Origin: Marseilla massiliensis
Lineage (GTDB): Bacteria; Bacteroidota; Bacteroidia; Bacteroidales; Bacteroidaceae
DNA: 39,436 nucleotides
Reading direction: 5' to 3'
Assembly (NCBI RefSeq): GCF_016899855.1
Contig: NZ_JACJJG010000021.1
Coordinates: 1-39,436 of the forward strand
The notes below the pieces were generated by a model. The model was given only the letters and a program-made list of their open reading frames with translations. It did not search any database and was not told where the DNA came from. This document shows positions 1-6,948 of the stretch, in pieces. The position numbers and the translations under genes were made by a program. Numbering within the stretch: position 1 is the stretch's first letter; each line of letters starts with the position of its first letter.

Positions 1-135
1 CCCCACATGAGCATCGGTAACAACACCCCGGAGACGGCGCACGCCGGGAGCGGCGAACAAAAACGGCTGTGGAAAAGAAAAAAAACGGTGGGGCATGGAG
101 GGAATGACAACGGAAGATAGTATCTTTGCTGCGAT

Positions 136-169
136 TTTGTCAGGCGGCCCCGCGGGTCCGCCTGACAAA
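136..169. terminator. Strong GC-rich stem-loop, possible terminator
   Basis: Perfect 12-bp arms TTTGTCAGGCGG (136-147) and CCGCCTGACAAA (158-169) enclose a 10-nt loop. It starts 16 nt after the only stop codon of an open frame entering from the left edge, which suits a 3'-end hairpin. There is no U-run after it on either strand, so a canonical intrinsic terminator is not proven. Confidence 0.4.
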
Positions 170-320
170 GACCGGGAATGTAAAGTAAAGCGGCACATTT
201 CCTGATGCGATGTCAACTATTCCAGTACCTCTATCAAGAGTGTGTAAAATAATGTAGTTTATTTAAACAAAAACTGTCAACCTATTTCAGGAAAAGACAG
301 TCGGCAGCGTTTCGAATCGT

Positions 321-408
321 GAAAGATGGCCTTTTGGCAGACGAAAGACCGTATTTTGCGGCATGAAAGACCGCCTTTTACAATGCGAAAGGCGGCCTTT
401 TGCAACGC
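321..408. repeat. 22-bp repeat array 1 (four units)
   Basis: Four 16-bp cores start at 321, 343, 365 and 387, an exact 22-bp period with 6-bp linkers. The cores are GAAAGATGGCCTTTTG, GAAAGACCGTATTTTG, GAAAGACCGCCTTTTA and GAAAGGCGGCCTTTTG. Units 3 and 4 are nearly reverse complements of each other and could pair in RNA. This is the only one of six arrays not directly behind a visible stop codon. The role is unknown; it belongs to the same family as the arrays at 13041, 17247, 23577, 29318 and 38176. Confidence 0.9.
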
Positions 409-650
409 TTATGGTAATGGCTTGATTTACAGATAGTTACAATGTTGGTTGCGGTGAGCCGTCAGTCCTGTGCAGTAGCGCCTGCCGATAAGAATCCTGC
501 CGTCGTGCCACAAGCGGCGAGAGGCTGCGGGACGTGGGGCTTTGACTTCTTGGCGACTGCCGGGATGGATAACAACTTTAACTCCTTCAGCTATTGAAGG
601 GCTGGAGCTTTGCTGACATTCATTTTATGGCATAACCATGTTGCATTCGT

Positions 651-681
651 TTTGCCATACCGGCGGAAAGTTGTAATTTTG
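651..681 (+). promoter_or_regulatory. Bacteroides-type promoter of the MATE gene
   Basis: TTTG at 651-654 is followed after 19 bp by TAATTTTG at 674-681. This matches the Bacteroidetes primary-sigma consensus TTTG, 19-21 bp, TAnnTTTG. The predicted start of transcription is near 688, leaving a leader of about 115 nt before the ATG at 804. Confidence 0.65.
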
Positions 682-803
682 CACGCTGGAAAAGCGTGAA
701 GGGTTATGCGCCGGCCTGTGGCGGCATTGTGCCGTGCCGGCCGTCGCTCGTTTGTCGGCGTTTACTTGTATTACGCCCTTCGCGTGCATAAAGGAAGATT
801 GTC

Positions 804-2159
804 ATGTCGTATAACTATGAGGCCAGGCTGAGCACGGAACGTATGGTTCCGCTTGTGTTCAAGATGGCCATGCCGGCCGTTGCGGCCCAACTTGTCAACC
901 TGCTTTACGGCATTGTTGACCGCATATACATAGGCCACATACCGCAAATCGGCACCGACGCGCTGGCCGGTGTCGGCGTCACCACGTCGATAATACTGCT
1001 CATATCGGCCTTCTCGGCCATTGTTGGAGGCGGAGGCGCGCCACTGGCAGCCATCGCCCTGGGGCAGAACGACCGTGAGCGCGCCGGCCGCATATTGGGC
1101 AACGGCGTGCTGCTGTTGGTGGCCTTCACGGTGGTAACGTCGCTTACGGCCTATGTATTCATGGAACCGCTGCTGCTGTTGACGGGCGCCTCGGTGCATA
1201 CCTTGGTCTATGCCGTCGACTATCTGTCGGTATATCTTATGGGAACGATATTCGTCGAGCTGTCCACGGGGCTCAACACGTTTATCAACGCACAGGGACG
1301 CCCCGCCGTGGCGATGTATTCCGTGCTGATTGGCGCCGTGCTCAACATCGCGCTCGACCCTCTGTTCATATTCGCGTTCGGCATGGGTGTCAAGGGCGCG
1401 GCCGTCGCAACGGTCATATCCCAGGCGTGCAGTGCCGTGTGGGTGCTGCGCTTCCTTACCTCAAGCCGCGCTTCCTTGCGTATAGAGTGGAGGTATGTGC
1501 GTCCCGAGCGCAAGGTGATTGTGCCAATCGTGGCCCTGGGAGTGTCGCCCTTTATCATGGCGAGCACGGAGAGCCTTGTAGGCTTCGTGCTCAATACGGG
1601 CCTCAAGCGGTTCGGCGATATATACGTCAGCACGCTCACGGTGTTGCAGAGCGCCATGCAGTTCGGCAGCGTGCCGATGACGGGTTTTGCGCAGGGCTTC
1701 GTGCCGATAGTGAGCTATAACTACGGGCATGGCGACGTAGACCGTGTAAAGTCGTGCTTCCGTGTGGCCGTTACGGTGATGTTCACGTTCAATCTTGTGC
1801 TTATGCTTTTCATGATATTCTTTCCTCATGTCGTGGCGTCGGCCTTTACTGATGATGTCGTGTTAATCGGTTCGGTGGGCGTCATGATGCCGCTCTTCCT
1901 TTCGGGTATGACCATATTCGGCCTGCAGCGCACATGCCAGAATATGTTTGTTGCCCTCGGACAGGCTAAAATATCCATTTTCATTGCCCTTCTGCGCAAG
2001 GTTATCCTGCTTGTTCCGCTTGCCTTGGTGCTGCCTCGGTGGTTCGGGGTGAAGGGAGTGTTCGCCGCCGAGGCCGTAGCCGACGCCACTGCGGCTATCT
2101 GCTGTACGCTGATATTTGTGTGGAAGTTCCCGAAAATACTTATAAAGGTGAGAAGGTGA
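804..2159 (+). CDS. MATE family multidrug efflux transporter
   Basis: Predicted inner-membrane antiporter of the MATE family (MOP superfamily), which uses an ion gradient to expel organic cations and other toxic compounds. The 451 residues match the usual length of about 440-460. Roughly twelve hydrophobic segments are visible, and the N-terminal stretch LVNLLYGIVDRIYIGH (about residues 31-46) is the characteristic first-helix pattern of the family. No signal peptide is expected. It is the only plus-strand gene in the window, has its own promoter (651-681), and converges on the esterase gene across a shared inverted repeat. Its last codons (VRR and the TGA) are themselves made of the tandem word GGTGAGAA that forms that repeat. 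It is probably unrelated to the glycan locus. The transported substrate cannot be told from sequence. Confidence 0.92.
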   Translation: MSYNYEARLSTERMVPLVFKMAMPAVAAQLVNLLYGIVDRIYIGHIPQIGTDALAGVGVTTSIILLISAFSAIVGGGGAPLAAIALGQNDRERAGRILGNGVLLLVAFTVVTSLTAYVFMEPLLLLTGASVHTLVYAVDYLSVYLMGTIFVELSTGLNTFINAQGRPAVAMYSVLIGAVLNIALDPLFIFAFGMGVKGAAVATVISQACSAVWVLRFLTSSRASLRIEWRYVRPERKVIVPIVALGVSPFIMASTESLVGFVLNTGLKRFGDIYVSTLTVLQSAMQFGSVPMTGFAQGFVPIVSYNYGHGDVDRVKSCFRVAVTVMFTFNLVLMLFMIFFPHVVASAFTDDVVLIGSVGVMMPLFLSGMTIFGLQRTCQNMFVALGQAKISIFIALLRKVILLVPLALVLPRWFGVKGVFAAEAVADATAAICCTLIFVWKFPKILIKVRR

Positions 2160-2253
2160 AAAAGGTGAGAAGGTGAGAAAGCCAAATGAATTTTACGACA
2201 AATGTAAAACAATGGCTTCCTCACCTTCTCACCTTTCTCACCTTCTCACCTTT
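2144..2253. terminator. Long bidirectional hairpin of GGTGAGAA words
   Basis: The 41-bp arms 2144-2184 and 2213-2253 are inverted copies with 39 of 41 positions matching. Both are built from repeated GGTGAGAA-like words. The 28-nt loop holds a further 6-bp stem, TTTTAC (2191-2196) with GTAAAA (2204-2209). The left arm contains the MATE stop codon (2157-2159) and the right arm reaches into the stop codon of the convergent esterase gene (2252-2254). The position between convergent genes suggests a shared transcription terminator. Confidence 0.7.
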
Positions 2254-3655
2254 ACCAGTTGTCCGTCCTGAACGAGCTTACTGGCAGGCCGTCGCAGTAC
2301 AGGTCGCCGTTAACCCAGTCCTTGAAGGCGTAGCGTACGGCTACGGGATGTGGCACGGCTTCGCTTCTGACATACACTTTGCTTCGCTCTATCCATGCTT
2401 CCGCAGGGTGGAACACACGGTCTTCGCCGGCCACTTCAAAGTATTTACTCTTCAGGCCGTTGCGTCCGTACACCCACATGTCGGCCCTGTTGAAACGTAC
2501 TATGGCCGTATCGTTCTGGAAAGTGACATCACGGAAGTACGGGCTTTCCGATGTTATGCCTTCTATTCCGTATGTCTTGTCGAGCGCGAGCAGGGCAAGG
2601 CGCAGTCCGGCCAGGTTCTTCTTGCGCGGGTGGATACCGTATTCCAGTCCGGCATCAAGGAGCACGGCCATGCCGGCGTTGGGTATCATAAGCTCGGCTT
2701 TCGACTGTTGTTCGCGCAGAAGGGCGCTGTTCACCGTGTAGTTGATGATTTTATAGTCGTAGGGAGCTATCTGGCAGAAGTAGAAGGGGAAGTCGCCCTG
2801 TCCCCATTCCGCGCGCCATCCGTGCACCATAGCCGCCATCATGTCGGCGTAAGTCTTGTAACGCGGCACGTTGTCCTCGCCCTGGTACCATATCACTCCA
2901 CGCATTGTGTAGCCAATCAGCGGGTGAAGCATTCCGTTGTAGAGTACGGTTGGAGTGCGGTTCTTTGATTTTATATCGTCTTCAGAGGCGGGAATCTTAG
3001 CGTCGGGAAAGGCTTTCAGCCAGTCGGCTGTCATCCAGGCTTCGCACGCCGAGCCGCCCCATGACGCTACGATGAGGCCTACCGGCACATCAAGCATGCG
3101 GCGCAGCTCACGCCCGAAGTAATATGCCGTGGCGCTGAACTCGCGGACAGAGGCAGGATTGGCCTCATTCCACTTACCGCTTACCGTGTCAACGGGCGTG
3201 AAACGGCTGTTGCGCTTAACCGTGAAGAGGCGGAGCTCTTTGTCGGCGCTGTGCAGAATGTCCTCTACGGCGTTCTCTACAGGCTGGTTCTTAAATCCTT
3301 TCATCGGCATTTCCATGTTGCTTTGGCCGGAACAAATCCATACCTCGCCGATTAGTACGTTACTAAGTTTTGTCTTCTCGCCGTCACTCAGAGTTATGTC
3401 GTACGGGCCTCCTGCCTTTGGAGTACGCACGGCAGTCTTCCACTTGCCGTCCTTTCCCGCCTTTACGGAATAAGTCTTGTTGTCCCACGACGTTGTGATC
3501 GTTACCGTTGCCGACGGCTTGGCGGTACCCCACAGGTTGGCATCTGCCTCGCGTTGCATAACCATTCCGTCTGCAAACATCTTTGGCAAGGTAACCTTTG
3601 CGTTCGCTCCAGTTACCGCGAGCAGTGCTGTTAATAAAAATGATAGTTTCTTCAT
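2252..3655 (-). CDS. Sialate O-acetylesterase-type SGNH carbohydrate esterase
   Basis: Likely a periplasmic esterase removing O-acetyl groups from glycans; in this locus acetylated xylan or side-chain sugars are more plausible than sialic acid. It has 467 residues with a signal peptide of about 19 residues (MKKLSFLLTALLAVTGANA). The nucleophile motif is ICSGQSNMEMP with Ser112. It is followed by the ASWGGSACEAW block near residues 197-207 and VIWYQGED near 264-271. The catalytic-His segment is YGIHPRKK (His342). As in other SIAE-type proteins, the classical DxxH aspartate is not at minus three (Tyr is there), so another Asp must complete the triad. It is the last gene of the minus-strand series, 137 bp downstream of the GH106 gene with a hairpin between. 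Family assignment is firm; the true substrate is inferred from context. Confidence 0.85.
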   Translation of the reverse strand: MKKLSFLLTALLAVTGANAKVTLPKMFADGMVMQREADANLWGTAKPSATVTITTSWDNKTYSVKAGKDGKWKTAVRTPKAGGPYDITLSDGEKTKLSNVLIGEVWICSGQSNMEMPMKGFKNQPVENAVEDILHSADKELRLFTVKRNSRFTPVDTVSGKWNEANPASVREFSATAYYFGRELRRMLDVPVGLIVASWGGSACEAWMTADWLKAFPDAKIPASEDDIKSKNRTPTVLYNGMLHPLIGYTMRGVIWYQGEDNVPRYKTYADMMAAMVHGWRAEWGQGDFPFYFCQIAPYDYKIINYTVNSALLREQQSKAELMIPNAGMAVLLDAGLEYGIHPRKKNLAGLRLALLALDKTYGIEGITSESPYFRDVTFQNDTAIVRFNRADMWVYGRNGLKSKYFEVAGEDRVFHPAEAWIERSKVYVRSEAVPHPVAVRYAFKDWVNGDLYCDGLPVSSFRTDNW

Positions 3656-3673
3656 TGTGTATTGTTTGTTTTT

Positions 3674-3786
3674 AGGAGTAATGCGAGAAGGAGTAAAGGA
3701 GTAAGTAGATTAACTGCCTTGTCGCTTGCAGGAACTGCCTTGAGGTCATTTCTACTTACTCTTTCCCTCCTTTACTCCTTACTCCT
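3674..3786. repeat. Inverted repeat of GGAGTAA words
   Basis: Arms 3674-3709 and 3751-3786 are inverted copies, 29 of 36 positions matching, built from GGAGTAA/GAGAAGGAGTA words. It fills most of the gap between the GH106 stop codon (3793) and the esterase start (3655). The loop carries AACTGCCTT twice. The same words recur as direct repeats at 9776-9811. It may act as a 3'-end or processing hairpin between the two genes. Confidence 0.6.
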
Positions 3787-3792
3787 TGAGTT

Positions 3793-6700
3793 TTAATAAT
3801 TCAGGATTACTTCCACAGGCCCCGTCAGTCCGGCAGGCAACAGCTCCTTGCTTTCACGGCGGAACTTGCCGTTTGTCCATATACCCTTGAATGGAGGAGT
3901 GCCCATGTCGTTACCTTGCAGTGCGTTGGCCCATGTATTTACCACGGTTATCTTCAAGGTGTTGCGTCCGCGTTTCACCGCTTTAGTTATGTCTACGGCA
4001 TAAGGGGCAGTCCATGCCGTGCCGCATTCGTGTCCGTTGACATATACAGTGGCTATGTCTGCAACGTTGCCGAGGTCGAGCAGAATGTTGCCTTTGGGTT
4101 TACGTCCGAGCTTGAACGTAGTTGTATAGGTCGCATGTCCGGAGTAGAACTTTACGTCATTGATGTCCGATTTGCTCCAGTCAGACAGCTTGTTTGTCGT
4201 TGTCGTGCGTCCTGTCTTCTCGAACTTTATAGTCCATTTGTTGCCGTTTAAGGTCGTAAGGGTCTTTCTGCTTGTCTTTATTCCTTCGGTAATGCCCGGT
4301 ACTTTGTCGTCAGACAAGATGTAGAATGCAGAACCACCTTCCGGCAACGTAACGCTGTTGCCTGCCAAATATACTTTCCCTGTTATTGCGTCAGCAATGT
4401 ATCGGTATTCCCTTTCAGCCCTGAATGTGGGTGTGAAAGTCATCGTCGAGTCTGTCTGGTTGCTGAGGAAGTATATGTCTGCACCGTCAGCATGGCGGTG
4501 GGTGAAGTCTATTCCTTCGGGTAAGTCGGCATCTTTTCTTAGGCCGATGGAGGTCAAGTCAGGTTCGTTCCACGGCTCCTTGATTACCGGCACGCCCCAT
4601 TTCTCGATTGAGTCGATGGTGTTCCAGCATGTAACGATACGGCTGGGGTTCATCTTTCTTGCCTGGGGTATTACCAATGCAGAGTAAGCCATGCCGTCTT
4701 GTGTAACGAGCATGTTGTTCTTTACTTGTGATTTGCCCAATACGTCATGGTTGAACGAGTCGTAGCGGTAGCCGCGCAAGGGGTTAATCCAATGCTCGGC
4801 CTTTGTCATGTTAGCCGTATGGGTGACTTTCACGGGGCTTACCTCCAGCGGTTGGCCTACGTTGGCGAGTCGTTCTTGTTCACGCTTAAGGGTCTTTTCG
4901 CCGAACAGTCCGGGCAGTGTTGTTGTGAGTCGTTCAGGCAGGACCGCTCTTCGTGGTGTTTCGTCGCCGGTGTATACGGCAAGGTCTACAACGGGATGTC
5001 CGTATTGAAGCAATGCCTGGCAACGTGAAATGTAGCTCGTGAATGCCGGCATTTCCCTCCACCATGTGTTGTCGCGCTGGAAGAAAGTACCAATACCGTC
5101 AAGTGTCATTCCAGGTGCGCGGTCGGTCCATGGGTTATGAGTGTTTACATGGAAAACTATAGCGTTGATACCGATACAGTAATTTCTGTCGAGCAATGGT
5201 TTCAACAGAGCGAAGTCTTCATCCCATGTGCCGCGAATCTCGGTGAAACCTTCCGCTTGTACAATGTTTTTTCCATAGATATGTGCGCCGCTTACGGCGT
5301 CGAGCATATCGTTGAGCTTGTCATGTGTGGGGCTGTTCAGCCAGAATTCACCCATCGGATAGTCTGCATATTGGTAATGCAGAAGACCGTCGCTGACCAT
5401 TGTCGGCGCCACGCATTCTGTTGAAAGCTTGCAGCCGTACTGCTTTGCAAGAGCAGCAACCTCGTCAAAGAAAACGTCGTTGATGAGTTCGGCAATGGTC
5501 TGTCGTATGTCGCGCAGCACCTTTTCAGACGCTTCGGATGAAGCGATTGGTACTCCGGCATATAATGGAAGCCAGCGCATTAGGTCGTATCCTCGGCGGC
5601 TTTGAAACTCCTTCGCGAAGTTGTCGCTCCAGTTTTGGCTGCCACATTCCCAACTGTCTACATGCAGTCTGGTAAGCACACGCTTTGCTATATCTTTCGG
5701 TACGTGATTGTATATATTGGCAAACCAATTGTCAAACTGTTTTCTTATTGCAGTACGTGAGAACTTGTCGCACTCCAGTCCACGGCCACCACCACCCGTG
5801 GCGTTGATGTGTCCCGTGCTTGTATGCCCCATCCTGATTATGTGCCAGCGGCCTTTAGGAAGGTTTATGGATATCGGTTTTTCAAGAAAATCGTTTGAAG
5901 GAAGTACTCCTGTAAGGTTTATCATCTTGCTCGGCTCGATGCATTCATTGTCTGCAACGGGGAAATATTCGGATACGCGCCATACTTTTCCGGACTTTCC
6001 TTCATACCCGTCAATAACTGGTTCGGAGCCAAGTACGAGTCCTGCGATTTTCAAGTTCGGTTTCCATTTTGCCGCATCCATGTCTTCTGAGCCTGGGTCG
6101 CTGCCTTCAGGTGTCCAATGGAATTTGAAGTAACGCGCCGTTGTTGCTGGTATTGCGTAAGTGGCGTAGGCGTCAGTGTTCTGCCAACCTTGTCTTGCCG
6201 GACTTATTTCACGGACAAAACGGTAGTTTGTTCCGTCGTCGGAAGCGTAAACCTTGAATCTGTGGGCCTGATAGTTGTTGCCTCCTGTGATTATTTCAAC
6301 GCTGCGAAGAGTATAGGGCTCGTCGTAAGACATTATTATGTCGCAAGGTTCCGAAGAGCGGTATGGAAATTCAACAGAGGCTTTTGGTTTCCTTGGATCG
6401 TAAAAGTCAGCAGGGTAGGCAAAGGCTGTTATGTCTTCATAATAGTTTTCCTTGCACGCCGGACGTGGCAATATTATTTCCTGTTCGCCGCCTTCAACGA
6501 TGGTGTCAGACCATACTATGCGTTGCATCGACTCTTCCGGTGTAATCCAGGGACCGCCGCCAAGCGCAAAACCGTCAGAGAAGTGGATACCTATTTGCAT
6601 GCCGAGACTGTCTGCCGTGCGGAAGGCTGTATCCATCCTTTTCCACCATTCTGGAGACAACTGCCGTGCAGTGCCGTTATATTGTGGTCCGTCACTTACA

Positions 6701-6948
6701 TCCTTTATCGGCATGAGGTAGCAGCCCTCGATACCTGCGTCGTGCATAGCGTTGAGATCAAGGCGTACGCCTTCGTCCGAAACACATCCGAACATCCAAT
6801 ACCAGAATGTCCAGGGGGCATTTTCTTCACTCGGGGATATAAAACGCTTGTACCATTCAGGAGTGTTCTCCTGAATGGTATTTTGCGCTGTTGCATTCGC
6901 CAGTGTGGCGCATGCGAAGATTATGGAAAGAAGTCTCTTCATGGTCAT
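3793..6948 (-). CDS. GH106 family alpha-L-rhamnosidase
   Basis: Predicted periplasmic exo-enzyme releasing terminal alpha-L-rhamnose, with 1051 residues as expected for GH106. The N-terminal block WTFWYWMFGCVSDEG (residues 46-60) followed by a beta/alpha barrel is the GH106 signature. Carboxylates in family-typical positions are Glu434 (DSWEC) and Glu566 (QAEGF). These are inferred by analogy with characterised GH106 enzymes, not aligned. The region near 180-310 looks like an inserted beta-sandwich, and the last 100 residues look like a galactose-binding-like sandwich (TVYVNGHECG). The ATG at 6946-6948 overlaps the GH2 stop as ATGA. The second ATG (codon 3, ending at 6942) fits the signal peptide MKRLLSIIFACATLANATAQ better. 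The overlap implies translational coupling to the upstream GH2, so the two enzymes probably act on the same oligosaccharide. Confidence 0.85.
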   Translation of the reverse strand: MTMKRLLSIIFACATLANATAQNTIQENTPEWYKRFISPSEENAPWTFWYWMFGCVSDEGVRLDLNAMHDAGIEGCYLMPIKDVSDGPQYNGTARQLSPEWWKRMDTAFRTADSLGMQIGIHFSDGFALGGGPWITPEESMQRIVWSDTIVEGGEQEIILPRPACKENYYEDITAFAYPADFYDPRKPKASVEFPYRSSEPCDIIMSYDEPYTLRSVEIITGGNNYQAHRFKVYASDDGTNYRFVREISPARQGWQNTDAYATYAIPATTARYFKFHWTPEGSDPGSEDMDAAKWKPNLKIAGLVLGSEPVIDGYEGKSGKVWRVSEYFPVADNECIEPSKMINLTGVLPSNDFLEKPISINLPKGRWHIIRMGHTSTGHINATGGGGRGLECDKFSRTAIRKQFDNWFANIYNHVPKDIAKRVLTRLHVDSWECGSQNWSDNFAKEFQSRRGYDLMRWLPLYAGVPIASSEASEKVLRDIRQTIAELINDVFFDEVAALAKQYGCKLSTECVAPTMVSDGLLHYQYADYPMGEFWLNSPTHDKLNDMLDAVSGAHIYGKNIVQAEGFTEIRGTWDEDFALLKPLLDRNYCIGINAIVFHVNTHNPWTDRAPGMTLDGIGTFFQRDNTWWREMPAFTSYISRCQALLQYGHPVVDLAVYTGDETPRRAVLPERLTTTLPGLFGEKTLKREQERLANVGQPLEVSPVKVTHTANMTKAEHWINPLRGYRYDSFNHDVLGKSQVKNNMLVTQDGMAYSALVIPQARKMNPSRIVTCWNTIDSIEKWGVPVIKEPWNEPDLTSIGLRKDADLPEGIDFTHRHADGADIYFLSNQTDSTMTFTPTFRAEREYRYIADAITGKVYLAGNSVTLPEGGSAFYILSDDKVPGITEGIKTSRKTLTTLNGNKWTIKFEKTGRTTTTNKLSDWSKSDINDVKFYSGHATYTTTFKLGRKPKGNILLDLGNVADIATVYVNGHECGTAWTAPYAVDITKAVKRGRNTLKITVVNTWANALQGNDMGTPPFKGIWTNGKFRRESKELLPAGLTGPVEVILNY

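Larger units (their letters stand above)
1..803. other. Intergenic region left of MATE gene
   Basis: No convincing complete gene lies here. One plus-strand frame is open from base 1 to a TAG at 118-120 and would give a 39-residue lysine/glycine-rich tail. It could be the 3' end of a gene entering from the left, but its composition is not diagnostic. Sixteen bases after that stop is a strong stem-loop (136-169). A four-unit 22-bp repeat array follows at 321-408, then a Bacteroides-type promoter at 651-681. The leader of the MATE transcript (about 688-803) can form a GC-rich stem, CGGCC at 712-716 with GGCCG at 739-743, with an inner CGGC/GCCG pair. Nothing else was recognised. Confidence 0.6.

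Noticed and set aside
2252..3655. Sialic acid metabolism role for the esterase
   Set aside because: No sialidase, sialate lyase or transporter genes are nearby. The name comes from the SGNH family, and the neighbours are plant-glycan enzymes.
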